64,000 nt of DNA from Moraxella osloensis. Lineage in GTDB: Bacteria > Pseudomonadota > Gammaproteobacteria > Pseudomonadales > Moraxellaceae. Below, one piece after another: positions 38,257 to 47,962 of the stretch (its first letter is position 1; the number at the start of each line of letters is the position of its first letter). The notes beneath the pieces are model-generated. The model had not been told where the DNA came from and ran no database searches. It worked only from the letters and a program-made list of their open reading frames with translations. The stretch lies in contig NZ_CP014234.1 in the NCBI RefSeq assembly GCF_001553955.1, forward strand, positions 1,612,001-1,676,000, written 5' to 3'. The position numbers were made by a program, and so were the translations under genes.

Positions 38257-39648
38257 ATGTTAAATAACTCTCAGACAGCGCTTACTTCAACCATTGCCGC
38301 CATTGCAACACCAATGGGTCGTGGCGGGGTTGGTGTGATACGCCTATCAGGTCCAAACAGTTACCAAATTGCCTTGGCGTTAACCGGTCGTCAAGCTTTC
38401 AAACCGCGATTTGCCCATTTTTGCCGATTTTATGATAATGATGATACGGTGATTGATGAGGGATTGGTGTTGTATTTCCCTGCCCCCCATTCTTTTACAG
38501 GTGAAGATGTGATTGAGTTGCAAGGTCACGGTGGTATGATTTTGCAGCAGCAGCTTTTGACCCGTGTGTTTGAATTGGGTGCAAATCAAGCGGTAGCGGG
38601 CGAGTTTTCGGCGCGGGCTTTTGATAATGATAAACTTGATTTGGTACAAGCAGAAGCGATTGCTGATGCCATTGATGCCACCAGTGTGGCTGCCGCAAAA
38701 AGTGCCATGCGCTCATTGACCGGTGAGTTTTCACAAAAAATTAATGCGCTGCTTGAGCAGTTAATTCAGCTACGATTGTATGTTGAAGCCGCTATTGATT
38801 TCCCCGATGAAGAAGGGGTTGATTTTTTGGCAGATGAACATATCGCCAAGCAATTACGCCAAGTTTCTGAGCAACTAAACACTGTGTTAGCCACTGCCAA
38901 ACAAGGGCAGCTGCTGCGCGATGGTGTCTCAGTTGTGATTGCCGGGCGACCCAATGCGGGAAAATCTAGCTTGCTCAATCGCTTAGCAGGGCAAGAGCGT
39001 GCAATTGTGACCGATATTGCCGGGACAACCCGCGATATTTTGCAAGAAACCATTGTGTTAAACGGTCTAACGCTAAATTTGACCGATACCGCGGGGCTGC
39101 GTCAGACTGATGATATTGTGGAACAGGCGGGCATTGAGCGAGCACGACAAGCCATCACCCAAGCTGATTTACTGCTTATGGTGTATGATGCGCACCGTGA
39201 GCATGAGCCGTTACGATTAGCGACCGAATTATTTGGCAGTTTACCCAATGCCAATTCAATATTAATGATTGCCAATAAAATTGATTTATCCGACAATCAC
39301 CAAAATTTGCCCAAGCAATTTTCATCACAAGAGCAGATTTATCACCCCGTCTATGTGTCTTGTAAATATGGTACAGGCCTTGAGGAATTGGTCAATCAAA
39401 TCTGTGATAAAGTCGGTTTTCATCCCCCTGAAAACAGCTTGATTGCACGAACCCGCCATCTTGATGCGCTGCGCCGTACCCAAATGGCGCTGCATGAAGC
39501 CGATGAGCAACTGCATTTATTTCATGCCGGTGAATTGGTGGCGGAAAGCCTACGCCAAGCACAGCTTAGCCTCAATGAAATCACCGGTGAATTTACCGCC
39601 GATGATTTATTGGGCAAGATTTTTGGCAGTTTTTGTATTGGTAAATAA
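38257..39648 (+). CDS. mnmE: tRNA uridine-5-carboxymethylaminomethyl modification GTPase MnmE
   Basis: Works with MnmG to modify the wobble uridine of several tRNAs. 463 aa: N-terminal tetrahydrofolate-binding domain (DTIAAIATPMGRGGVGVIRLSG-like), helical domain, and an inserted G domain with G1 GRPNAGKSSLLN, G2 DIAGTTRD, G3 DTAGLRQT and G4 ANKID. The C-terminal motif FCIGK carries the catalytic cysteine. A family-typical distal neighbour of yidC. Confidence 0.96.
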   Translation: MLNNSQTALTSTIAAIATPMGRGGVGVIRLSGPNSYQIALALTGRQAFKPRFAHFCRFYDNDDTVIDEGLVLYFPAPHSFTGEDVIELQGHGGMILQQQLLTRVFELGANQAVAGEFSARAFDNDKLDLVQAEAIADAIDATSVAAAKSAMRSLTGEFSQKINALLEQLIQLRLYVEAAIDFPDEEGVDFLADEHIAKQLRQVSEQLNTVLATAKQGQLLRDGVSVVIAGRPNAGKSSLLNRLAGQERAIVTDIAGTTRDILQETIVLNGLTLNLTDTAGLRQTDDIVEQAGIERARQAITQADLLLMVYDAHREHEPLRLATELFGSLPNANSILMIANKIDLSDNHQNLPKQFSSQEQIYHPVYVSCKYGTGLEELVNQICDKVGFHPPENSLIARTRHLDALRRTQMALHEADEQLHLFHAGELVAESLRQAQLSLNEITGEFTADDLLGKIFGSFCIGK

Positions 39649-39680
39649 ATTAAAAGGTTTAAACTTAGCTAGGAAATCGC

Positions 39681-40205
39681 ATGCACTGTCCATTTTGTAA
39701 TGCTGAAGATACCAAAGTCATTGATTCAAGACTCGCGGCAGAAGGTGCGCAGGTACGCCGTCGTCGTCAGTGTACCGCGTGCCAAGAGCGATTTACCACC
39801 TTTGAAATTATCGAAGCGGTCATGCCTCGTATCATCAAATCCAATGGTCGTATCGAGCCGTATGATGGGCAAAAACTGCGTCGCTCAGTGCAGCTACCAT
39901 TACAAAAACGTCCAATATCGACTGACAACATTGAAGCCATGATTAGCCGGATTGAAAAACAGCTCAGGCAGCTCGGTGAGCGTGAGGTGCCCAGTAAAAT
40001 TTTAGGTGAAATCGTCATGAAAGAGCTGAGCCAAATTGACGATGTTGCCTACGTTCGATTTGCTAGCGTGTATCGAGATTTTCAAGATATTGAAGCGTTT
40101 AAACACATGGTGTCAAACCTCACCACGGACGCCAATAAACAAGAAATCAATCAACGTATCGAAGATTTGACTCACCCACACAAGCTCAAACATCTACAAT
40201 CCTAA
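39681..40205 (+). CDS. nrdR: transcriptional repressor NrdR
   Basis: Zinc- and ATP-binding repressor of ribonucleotide reductase genes. 174 aa. The zinc ribbon uses C3 and C6 (MHCPFC) with C31 and C34 (QCTACQ), followed by an ATP-cone domain ([34 protein letters not shown]). The ribosome binding site AGGAAA is 6 bp before the start. It is 8 bp upstream of ribD; the nrdR-rib arrangement is common in proteobacteria. Confidence 0.95.
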   Translation: MHCPFCNAEDTKVIDSRLAAEGAQVRRRRQCTACQERFTTFEIIEAVMPRIIKSNGRIEPYDGQKLRRSVQLPLQKRPISTDNIEAMISRIEKQLRQLGEREVPSKILGEIVMKELSQIDDVAYVRFASVYRDFQDIEAFKHMVSNLTTDANKQEINQRIEDLTHPHKLKHLQS

Positions 40206-40213
40206 GTTTTATT

Positions 40214-41293
40214 ATGACGGCAAATTTATCATCCGCTGAGCGCTATCAGCACCAATACTACATGTCACGCGCCATTGAGCTGGCTAAAAAAGGACGTTTC
40301 ACCACCCGTCCCAATCCTAATGTCGGCTGCGTCATTGTCAAAGATAATCAAATCATCGGCGAAGGTTTTCACTATCTAGCAGGACAACCCCACGCCGAAG
40401 TGTTTGCCCTTCGACAAGCGTATGAGCATGATGCTAAGCATTTGCAAGGGGCAACAGCATATGTCACGCTTGAGCCTTGTAGCCATCATGGACGTACCCC
40501 GCCCTGTGCTGATGCGCTAATCAAAGCGGGTATCAGCCGTGTGGTGATTGCTGTTGTCGATCCTAATCCTAAAGTCGATGGGGGCGGTATTGCCAAACTG
40601 CAGCAGGCGGGTATCGAAGTCATTACTGGCATTTGTGAGCAAGCGGCTTATCAATTAAATGAAGGGTTTTTTAAAGTCATGCGTGGCGGCTTGCCTTTTG
40701 TGCGCTTAAAGATAGCGACAAGTTTGGATGGACGCACCGCGATGGCAAATGGCGAGTCAAAATGGATAACCAGCGACCAATCACGCGAGGATGTACAGCG
40801 TTTACGAGCGCAGGCAGGGGCAATTATCACGGGTAGCGAAACAATCCTGCAAGACCATCCTGCGCTAAATATCCGTAGTCAGCAATTAGGGGTAAATTTA
40901 GACGATATACCACAGCCGTTATTGATAGTGCTAGACCGTCGTCAACGCATCCAAATGACGGATGCATGGTATCAAAGTCAAATCAACAAGCGTCCCGTTT
41001 TGCTTATCCAAGATGCAGCTATGAGCTTAACTCAAATACTCACCACTTTAAAAGACAATTACCAAATTAACGATGTGCTAGTTGAAGCAGGGGCAACAGT
41101 CGCTGCTAGTTTTTTACAACAAGGTCTGGTAGATGAGTTAGTCGTGTATCAAGCGCCATGCTTTTTGGGTAACAGTGCTAAGCCCATGATTAACTTTAAT
41201 GCACAGCATATCCACCAACAAATTATCGCTACACTAGTTTCACATGAAACAATGGGCAATGATATCAAACTAACCTATCGTTTTGATAAGTAA
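40214..41293 (+). CDS. ribD: bifunctional diaminohydroxyphosphoribosylaminopyrimidine deaminase / reductase
   Basis: Second and third steps of riboflavin synthesis. 359 aa: the N-terminal deaminase has the zinc site HAEVFALRQA with PCSHHGRTPPC; the C-terminal NADPH-dependent reductase begins near residue 155 (PFVRLKIATSLDGRTAMANGESKWIT). A parS-like palindrome lies in the last 60 bp (41236-41251). It is separated from ribE by a 466-bp gap. Confidence 0.95.
   Translation: MTANLSSAERYQHQYYMSRAIELAKKGRFTTRPNPNVGCVIVKDNQIIGEGFHYLAGQPHAEVFALRQAYEHDAKHLQGATAYVTLEPCSHHGRTPPCADALIKAGISRVVIAVVDPNPKVDGGGIAKLQQAGIEVITGICEQAAYQLNEGFFKVMRGGLPFVRLKIATSLDGRTAMANGESKWITSDQSREDVQRLRAQAGAIITGSETILQDHPALNIRSQQLGVNLDDIPQPLLIVLDRRQRIQMTDAWYQSQINKRPVLLIQDAAMSLTQILTTLKDNYQINDVLVEAGATVAASFLQQGLVDELVVYQAPCFLGNSAKPMINFNAQHIHQQIIATLVSHETMGNDIKLTYRFDK
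41236..41251. promoter_or_regulatory. parS-like variant (AGTTTCACATGAAACA)
   Basis: Two mismatches to TGTTTCACGTGAAACA, including A for the central G. First of three such variants in 270 bp, here inside the ribD 3' end. Confidence 0.5.
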
Positions 41294-41428
41294 ATCCACA
41301 CAATCGGTTAGGTAAATCTTGCACAAAAAAATAGTCAAACTGTTATATTTTTTTGCTTTTTAAAACTTATCCACATTGTTAGCTAAATTTAATGAAAGCG
41401 TTAGAAGTGGATTTTCTTTGTGGATAAC

Positions 41429-41444
41429 TGTTTCACATGAAACA
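41429..41444. promoter_or_regulatory. parS-like variant (TGTTTCACATGAAACA) next to a DnaA box
   Basis: One mismatch (A for G at position 9) from the parS consensus, one base away from a perfect DnaA box at 41419-41427. Confidence 0.6.
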
Positions 41445-41487
41445 ATGATTAGAGTCAAATTTTACTGTAATGCTAGACTATAAGCGG

Positions 41488-41503
41488 TGTTTCACATGAA
41501 ACA
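41488..41503. promoter_or_regulatory. parS-like variant (TGTTTCACATGAAACA)
   Basis: Same 16-mer as at 41429-41444, 59 bp further on. Confidence 0.6.
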
Positions 41504-41759
41504 TGGCACAAAACACCTGTAGTCTATCACAATTATGATCAGTGGATAAGTAGATAAATGAGGTGATAAGTAGTCTACGATGGTAAGTTATCCACTAAAA
41601 GCTACCTCTATCATTTTAAAGTTTTGAACGCTTGACGCCCAATTAAAATTAGAATTGAGTCATGATTATAATTTAATTATTCTAAATAATATTTTATGTT
41701 TGTGATAGTTGTAAAAGTGCATTAAAATGCATTGATATCAACAATAAATAGGATAAAAA

Positions 41760-42428
41760 ATGTTCACAGGTATTATTGAAGCCACGGGAAAAATCGTTGC
41801 CATTACGCCAACACAGGGTGATATACGCTTAAAAGTTCAATCTGACTATTTGGACTTTGCTGATGTCAAATTGGGTGACTCGATTGCAAGTAACGGGATT
41901 TGTCTCACTGTTGTAGAGCAAGGTAAAGACTGGTACGCCGTTGATGTTTCACGTGAAACACTCAATAAAACAGCGATGCAACAATGGCAAGTTGGCGATG
42001 TATTAAACCTTGAAAAAGCCATGCTGCCTACTACACGATTTGGCGGCCACATTGTCACCGGTCATGTTGATACCACGGGTACAGTTAAACTGATAAAAAA
42101 TGATTCGCGCTCAATTTACATAGAGATTGAGATTCCAAGCGAGTTTACCAAATATGTCGCTACCAAGGGTTCTGTAACAGTCGATGGTATTAGCCTGACC
42201 AGTAATTTGGTGGAAGGTAATGTGATTAGTTTAAATATCATCCCGCATACGGCGCAGGTCACCAACATAAGCAGACATTGGAAAGTGGCAACAAAAGTCA
42301 ACATCGAGGTGGATGTGGTAGCCAGATATTTAGAAAAACTTCTTATGTCAACACCAGACAACATGTCAAATTCTAATCATGAAGGCATTACATTAAGCTT
42401 CCTACAACAAAATGGGTTTAGCAAATAG
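41760..42428 (+). CDS. ribE: riboflavin synthase, alpha subunit type
   Basis: Dismutation of two 6,7-dimethyl-8-ribityllumazine molecules to riboflavin. 222 aa with the two internal repeats of the family: MFTGIIEATGKI and ASNGICLTVVEQGKDWYAVDVSRETLNKT in the first, and GGHIVTGHVDTTG, VDGISLTSN and VNIEVDVVARYLEKLL in the second. A perfect parS site occurs in the coding region (41945-41960). It is followed by a terminator. Confidence 0.95.
   Translation: MFTGIIEATGKIVAITPTQGDIRLKVQSDYLDFADVKLGDSIASNGICLTVVEQGKDWYAVDVSRETLNKTAMQQWQVGDVLNLEKAMLPTTRFGGHIVTGHVDTTGTVKLIKNDSRSIYIEIEIPSEFTKYVATKGSVTVDGISLTSNLVEGNVISLNIIPHTAQVTNISRHWKVATKVNIEVDVVARYLEKLLMSTPDNMSNSNHEGITLSFLQQNGFSK
41945..41960. promoter_or_regulatory. 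parS site (perfect TGTTTCACGTGAAACA)
   Basis: Exact consensus palindrome inside ribE, where it encodes the VSRET segment. Confidence 0.9.
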
Positions 42429-42512
42429 AGCGCAACTGCTTTATAATGATGGACAAAGAACCACCAACCAATTTACTTTTAAAACTCGACCCTCATAACG
42501 TTTTACTTCAAA

Positions 42513-42546
42513 CAAAAAAAGACCAAGTTAACCTGGTCTTTTTTAT
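42513..42546. terminator. Bidirectional terminator between ribE and the hybrid kinase
   Basis: AAAAAAGACCA...TGGTCTTTTTT hairpin between convergent genes. Confidence 0.85.
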
Positions 42547-42550
42547 TGTC

Positions 42551-45373
42551 TCAGACCATGTAATGATTGATGGCTTCGATGAGTTTTTGCTTGTTGATGG
42601 GTTTGGTCAAAAAACTGTCCATGCCCGCTTCTAAACAGATATTTCTATCATCATCAGAATCATTGGCGGTTAAGGCAACAATCGGCACACTATCTTTATT
42701 GAGGCGAATAATACGCGTCGCTTCAATACCATCTAGAATTGGCATGCGACAGTCCATCAACACAAGTCCGATTTGCTGACGATTTTCACTGAGTAACTTA
42801 ACTGCTTGCTCGCCATCGGATGCTACAAGATAGCGATAACCCAAGGCTTCCAAATGCTTTTTGGCAATTTTTTGATTAACCGGGTTGTCTTCTGCTATTA
42901 ATATCAATTTTTGACCAGAGTGATGCGCATCGTTTGGGCTCTCAAGATTGGTGTGGCCCTCATCAACCACTTGAATTGGTCCATCCAATAACAGATTAGG
43001 GTTATTAACGGGGGGCGTTGCGGATGCTACGTTAACGCTAGAATTAGAGGGGCTGGGGTACTGCTGCAAAAATTGCTTAAATGCCAGTTGTACGGGCAGA
43101 TGGGTATTGGTTTTTTCTTTTTTGATTTTTAACTCATATAGATGATTCACCTCAGCAATCAACAGGCTTAAAGACGTAGGTTTTTGCAAATACCCATCAA
43201 ATTGTAATTGCAGCTCGGGTGGCAGAGTTTTAGGTGATTCAATACTTAAAATAATTTTAATCGCATCAGCATAAAAATCAATATTATCTAATAAATGGTT
43301 GTTGGCTTTGAGTGCTGCATCATCAATCACAAAGACCGGCATCAAGCCTTGCAAATCAAGGTTATTAATCGTATCGATAACGGCTTCATCCATAGCTGTA
43401 AAGATATGGTGCGATAACTCCACATAATTTAGCACTTTATTCACTCGCTCAAAGATAGAAAATGGCGAGATAATAATCAGTGTTATCCTTAAATTACCAG
43501 TTTTATATTGGTAAACAGACTGCAGACTAAACTTTGGAATCGGTAAAAATAGTTGGAATTCACTGCCTTGACCAAATTGACTTTCTAAATGAATAAACCC
43601 GCCCAATAAATGTGAAAAACTATTGGAAATAGCTAAACCAAGTCCTGTACCGCCAAACTGCCGACTAATAGAATCATTGGCTTGTTCAAAGTAGGAAAAT
43701 AACTTTCGTTGGTCTTTTTCTGTAATACCTAAACCGGTATCTTTTACTGATATTTTTAACCAATCTTCGCTGACAGTCATATTTTGGCTGGTTTTAGCCG
43801 CGATTAATGGGTGACGGCTATCGGTTTTATCAACCGTGATAGCCACGTAGCCCTCTTTGGTAAATTTTACCGCATTGGTCAATAAGTTTAAAATAATTTG
43901 GCGTAATTTACCTTCATCACAATCAATAAAACGTGGGGTAAGGGGATCTACAAAAATATACAGACTAATTTTTTGACGTCGGGCATTACCAAGCATCAGT
44001 TCAGTGGTCTGGCGCAGTAATTTCAAGAGATCAATAGACGTGACATTGGTTTGTAGCCTGCCTGCGTCTAATTTGGCCACATCAAGCATATCATTGAGCA
44101 GTTGAATCATGGTCTGGCTAGATTGCTGCAAGGTTGCGATGGTTTCTTGTTGCTCGCTATTAAACTGCGCTTTATCTTCAGCAAGTAAATCTATCATGCC
44201 AACTAAACCACTGAGTGGAGTACGCAATTCATGCCCCACTACCGCCCACATTTTATTAAAACTGGTTAATTTATCGGCAGTAAATTTATCTTCGACCCAC
44301 GCTTTTTGCAGTTTATCGTGATAATCGGTGGTATCCTCTAAGCCACAGCTATAACCTTGTAGTTGACCAAAACGGTTATAATACGGGGTAATGCGTAAAT
44401 CAAAATACAGATTTCGCTGTAGATTGGTCACGGGTAAAGTTGCATAAGTCTGAATATTCTCGAGCGAACTTAGTAGCTGCTGCGTGGTTTTATTGGCACC
44501 GGTGATAAAGTCACTAAGAATATACATCGACCCCTGTTGAAACGGGGTATTAAACACTTGCGAAAATTTATGGTTAAAGTACACAATCCGACCATTTCTG
44601 CTCATGATAAATAGCAAAATTGGTGAAGTATCAATCAAAATATTTTGTCGATAAGTTAACTGGCGAACCTTATCATAATATTGCCCCATCTTATAAGCAT
44701 ATCGGTTAAATAGCTGAGCTAAATAAAGCGTTTCAGGGTGGTTACGAAACTCATGAAGCTTGGCAGGCTGATAACCTTTACTAATTTGCAATTGCAAATT
44801 TTGGGCATAATCGAGAAATTTATACCAAACCTCGTAACTCTTTCGCAGCTGAATCATCACATATAAAAATAGGCAAAGCCCTAGTAGCAGTGGCAGCAAA
44901 TAGATAGGGTTGGCAAAATTACGCCAAAACGGGAAGTATTGTACTTTAACGTATAAGCGGTAACCCGCTGCCAGATTCTGCCAAACTTCAAAACCACGAG
45001 CATCATAAAATATTTTATTGCTTTGTTTGGCAGATAGCGTCCAATTGGGTAAGGCGTCAGAGAAATCATTATGGTTGTTTTTGACAACGGTAGTATCACC
45101 CGTTGGCTCAAAGACAATCAACTGATAATTTTTGATTGCTTCATGTTGGTCTAAATTAACCTGACGCCAATCGTGCTCACCGTGGGTAATTTTATGATTG
45201 AGTTTATCAACCAATTCAACGAGGTAGCTTTTGCCAAGCTGCTGTTGCTGCTGCAACGCATAAAGCCAAAGCAGTCCATAACCTGCCACTATTAGTATCA
45301 GCTCGATAGCCACTAAGGTTATGATGAGTCGCCGAGCTGCTGGGCGATTGTAGAGAGAAAACTGGTTTGACAC
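42551..45373 (-). CDS. hybrid sensor histidine kinase / response regulator
   Basis: 940 aa inner-membrane sensor. Two membrane helices (about 14-40 and 152-175) enclose a periplasmic sensor region. A PAS-like domain follows (about 250-360). The HisKA domain has the phospho-accepting His in VVGHELRTPLSGLVGMIDLL, and the HATPase has LRQIILNLLTNAVKFTKEGYV, VKDTGLGI and GGTGLGLAIS. A degenerate receiver-like segment (about 640-760) precedes a complete C-terminal receiver with the phospho-Asp in LVLMDCRMPILDGIEATR. There is no Hpt domain and no adjacent regulator, so it is an orphan hybrid kinase resembling BarA/GacS in layout. Start is GTG. Confidence 0.88.
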   Translation of the reverse strand: MSNQFSLYNRPAARRLIITLVAIELILIVAGYGLLWLYALQQQQQLGKSYLVELVDKLNHKITHGEHDWRQVNLDQHEAIKNYQLIVFEPTGDTTVVKNNHNDFSDALPNWTLSAKQSNKIFYDARGFEVWQNLAAGYRLYVKVQYFPFWRNFANPIYLLPLLLGLCLFLYVMIQLRKSYEVWYKFLDYAQNLQLQISKGYQPAKLHEFRNHPETLYLAQLFNRYAYKMGQYYDKVRQLTYRQNILIDTSPILLFIMSRNGRIVYFNHKFSQVFNTPFQQGSMYILSDFITGANKTTQQLLSSLENIQTYATLPVTNLQRNLYFDLRITPYYNRFGQLQGYSCGLEDTTDYHDKLQKAWVEDKFTADKLTSFNKMWAVVGHELRTPLSGLVGMIDLLAEDKAQFNSEQQETIATLQQSSQTMIQLLNDMLDVAKLDAGRLQTNVTSIDLLKLLRQTTELMLGNARRQKISLYIFVDPLTPRFIDCDEGKLRQIILNLLTNAVKFTKEGYVAITVDKTDSRHPLIAAKTSQNMTVSEDWLKISVKDTGLGITEKDQRKLFSYFEQANDSISRQFGGTGLGLAISNSFSHLLGGFIHLESQFGQGSEFQLFLPIPKFSLQSVYQYKTGNLRITLIIISPFSIFERVNKVLNYVELSHHIFTAMDEAVIDTINNLDLQGLMPVFVIDDAALKANNHLLDNIDFYADAIKIILSIESPKTLPPELQLQFDGYLQKPTSLSLLIAEVNHLYELKIKKEKTNTHLPVQLAFKQFLQQYPSPSNSSVNVASATPPVNNPNLLLDGPIQVVDEGHTNLESPNDAHHSGQKLILIAEDNPVNQKIAKKHLEALGYRYLVASDGEQAVKLLSENRQQIGLVLMDCRMPILDGIEATRIIRLNKDSVPIVALTANDSDDDRNICLEAGMDSFLTKPINKQKLIEAINHYMV

Positions 45374-45497
45374 AGCGTGATATACCCAATAAAGAAAACA
45401 GTCAATGAAGGTAAAAGAAAAAAACCCATCATCACAATGCTAGATTTAAGTATTGTGCCAATTCATATTATAATAACAGAAATTTATTGTACTTAAG

Positions 45498-46526
45498 ATG
45501 AAATTTATCATGTCTCAAACCCCGCTTAGGGTCGTATTTGCTGGTACGCCCGAATTTGCTAAAGTCGCCTTACAAGCACTAATCAGTCACCAAAAAACCC
45601 TTAATATCGACATTGTGGCGGTCTATACACAACCTGACCGCAAATCGGGTCGTGGGCAAAAAATTAGCGCATCGCCAGTCAAAGCCCTTGCCTTAGCAAA
45701 TAATATTGCGGTGGAACAACCCGAAAGTTTTAGCTTAAAATCAGCCGATGGGATTGTTTCACGTGAAACACTTAAACGCTATCGACCCGATGTTATGGTG
45801 GTAGCTGCGTACGGATTGATTTTGCCGCTTGGTGTGCTGCATACCCCAAAATTTGGCTGTATCAATATTCATGGCTCATTATTGCCACGCTGGCGCGGTG
45901 CAGCGCCCATTCAGCGTGCGATTTTGGCAGGTGACGACACCACAGGCATTACCATCATGCAAATGGCGCAGGGACTCGATACGGGCGATATGCTGTATAA
46001 AATAGAATGCCCAATCACTGACACAGATACCACCCAACTATTGCATGATAAGTTAGCCAAATTAGGCGGTGAAGCCATTGTCACGGTGTTGTCTGATTTA
46101 AAAAACTATCAACAAAACGCGCAAAAACAAGACGACGCTTTGGCTAATTATGCCGAGAAAATCACCACGGCAGAGGGTGAAATTAACTGGCAAAATGATG
46201 CTATCAGTATTCAACGCCAAATCCGTGCGTTAAATGCCTTTACCTATCTTGATGAACATAAAGACCCCAACAGCCGTATCAAAATAATAAAAGCCGCGCC
46301 CATCAAACTCGACCAACAAACCCATGAACCTGCAGGTAAAATCGTCAGTGTGGGTCGTAATGCAATTTTGGTCGCCTGTGGCAAAAACGCGAGCAACCAC
46401 CAACATCAGGGTGTACAACATCTGATTAATATCACCCAAATGCAGTGGCCAGGTGGTAAGCCGTTAACCGCTGAGCAAATTGCCAATGGAGATAAACTCA
46501 ACGATGGTGATATTTTTCACTCATAA
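45498..46526 (+). CDS. fmt: methionyl-tRNA formyltransferase
   Basis: Formylates initiator Met-tRNA using 10-formyltetrahydrofolate. 342 aa from ATG 45498; ATG 45510 (MSQTPLRVVFAGTPEFA) is equally possible. Family motifs: FAGTPEFAKVAL, the catalytic Asn-His segment INIHGSLLPRWRGAAPIQRAI, and MAQGLDTGDML with the catalytic Asp. A perfect parS site occurs inside (45755-45770). rsmB follows 15 bp later. The usual partner def is elsewhere (1394). Confidence 0.95.
   Translation: MKFIMSQTPLRVVFAGTPEFAKVALQALISHQKTLNIDIVAVYTQPDRKSGRGQKISASPVKALALANNIAVEQPESFSLKSADGIVSRETLKRYRPDVMVVAAYGLILPLGVLHTPKFGCINIHGSLLPRWRGAAPIQRAILAGDDTTGITIMQMAQGLDTGDMLYKIECPITDTDTTQLLHDKLAKLGGEAIVTVLSDLKNYQQNAQKQDDALANYAEKITTAEGEINWQNDAISIQRQIRALNAFTYLDEHKDPNSRIKIIKAAPIKLDQQTHEPAGKIVSVGRNAILVACGKNASNHQHQGVQHLINITQMQWPGGKPLTAEQIANGDKLNDGDIFHS
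45755..45770. promoter_or_regulatory. parS site (perfect TGTTTCACGTGAAACA)
   Basis: Exact consensus inside fmt; it encodes VSRET, as the site in ribE does. Confidence 0.9.
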
Positions 46527-46541
46527 CCAATTAGGCACATC

Positions 46542-47894
46542 ATGACCCAATTACATTCTCAGCTTAACACGCGCGCTAAAGTTGTCGCCACCCTTGAGCG
46601 TATCCAACAAGGTGAGTCATTATCTAGCTTGCTTGACCCACTACTCAACCAAGTGAGCGAAAAAGACAAAGGCTTTGCCCATGAATTATTGCTTGGCACA
46701 CTGCGTCAATGGTGGGCACTCGCTCGTATTGGTGAAAGCTTGATTGAGCATGAAGTTACTGACAAAGGCGTATGGGCAGCACTCAATATCGGACTGTACC
46801 AACTGCTGTATATGGACACGCCAGATTACGCGGCAATTGGTGAAACGGTCGAAGCAGTCAAACAACTGGATAAAGGTTACGGTGCTGGACTTATCAATGC
46901 CATACTGCGAAAGGTGCAAAAAAACCCTGCCAAATTTGCCAAAAAAATTGAGAAAAATCACAGTCTACCCAATTGGCTTGCCAAACAGCTCAAACAGGAT
47001 TGGGGTGAATACTATGCCGAGCTTGGACAAGCGCTTCGCCAACCTGCGCCCATATTCTTACGCGTCAATCGCAAATTTTGTAGTGTAGAGGATTATGCCG
47101 ATATATTAACCCAACAAGGCATCGGGTTTGCCCTAGTATCAATTGGCTTTGAGAAGGTGCAAACCATTCAACTCACTGACGCTATAAGAATCACCGATTT
47201 GCCTAAATTTGCCGAAGGATGGGTCAGTGTGCAAGACAGACACGCCCAGCTATCAGCACATATTTTGGCAAGCCTCGCCTTGGATAAATCTTTGACGGTA
47301 CTAGATGCTTGCACTGCACCTGGGGGTAAACTGGCGCATTTATTGGAGCTTGATGAGTCAAAAACGTTTCACGTGAAACATCAAAATATCGCCCATGTAA
47401 TCGCTTTGGACAACGATGAAAAACGTTTACAACGGGTCAGTCAAAACCTTGAGCGTTTGCAGTTAAACCAAGAAAATGTACAATTGGTATGTGATGATGC
47501 CACAACGTTTCAAGCCGATACCCAATTTGATGTGATAGTGCTTGACGCACCTTGTACCGCAACGGGGGTGATTCGCCGCCATCCTGATATCGCACTGCTA
47601 CGCACCGAACAAGATGTGGGGCAAACTGCCGCGTTACAAGCCCGTATTTTAGCCAACTGTTGGCATAATTTAGCCACTAACGGTTATCTACTCTACATCA
47701 CTTGCTCGATGTTAAAAGCAGAGAATGAAAACCAACTACAAGCGTTTTTAGCCACACACAAAGCGGCGCAAATCGTGGATTTTAGCCTTAATTTACCTAA
47801 CCAAATCAAACAGAACATCGGTTATCAATGCTTGCCGCTTCATCAAAACGATGGCGATGGCTTTTATTATGCCTTACTGCAAAAACGTGGCTAA
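46542..47894 (+). CDS. rsmB: 16S rRNA (cytosine-967-C5) methyltransferase
   Basis: 450 aa. N-terminal NusB-like RNA-binding domain (residues 1-135), then a Rossmann methyltransferase with the SAM loop VLDACTAPGGKLAHLLEL, VLDAPCTATGVIRRHPDI (motif IV Cys) and YITCSMLKAENE (motif VI catalytic Cys). Co-transcribed with fmt, the common fmt-rsmB pair. A parS-like site lies within (47365-47380). Confidence 0.94.
   Translation: MTQLHSQLNTRAKVVATLERIQQGESLSSLLDPLLNQVSEKDKGFAHELLLGTLRQWWALARIGESLIEHEVTDKGVWAALNIGLYQLLYMDTPDYAAIGETVEAVKQLDKGYGAGLINAILRKVQKNPAKFAKKIEKNHSLPNWLAKQLKQDWGEYYAELGQALRQPAPIFLRVNRKFCSVEDYADILTQQGIGFALVSIGFEKVQTIQLTDAIRITDLPKFAEGWVSVQDRHAQLSAHILASLALDKSLTVLDACTAPGGKLAHLLELDESKTFHVKHQNIAHVIALDNDEKRLQRVSQNLERLQLNQENVQLVCDDATTFQADTQFDVIVLDAPCTATGVIRRHPDIALLRTEQDVGQTAALQARILANCWHNLATNGYLLYITCSMLKAENENQLQAFLATHKAAQIVDFSLNLPNQIKQNIGYQCLPLHQNDGDGFYYALLQKRG
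47365..47380. promoter_or_regulatory. parS-like site (CGTTTCACGTGAAACA)
   Basis: 15 of 16 positions match the palindrome; inside rsmB. Confidence 0.75.
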
Positions 47895-47962
47895 AAAATT
47901 GGCATTCATCGCAATGCTAGGTTTGTGCTAAACTGCATCAAATTGATTAAATGGAAGAAAAA

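Larger units (their letters stand above)
41294..41759. other. gene-free DnaA-box and parS-like cluster between ribD and ribE
   Basis: 466 bp without an ORF. DnaA boxes: perfect TTATCCACA at 41367-41375 and (as TGTGGATAA) 41419-41427; one-mismatch boxes at 41541-41549 and 41588-41596. Two copies of TGTTTCACATGAAACA are at 41429-41444 and 41488-41503. One DnaA box is separated from a parS-like site by a single base. No FMN riboswitch signature is seen before ribE. The region looks like a secondary DnaA/ParB binding locus. Confidence 0.6.

Noticed and set aside
41294-41759. FMN riboswitch before ribE
   Set aside because: None of the conserved RFN segments could be found; the region is better described by DnaA boxes and parS-like sites.
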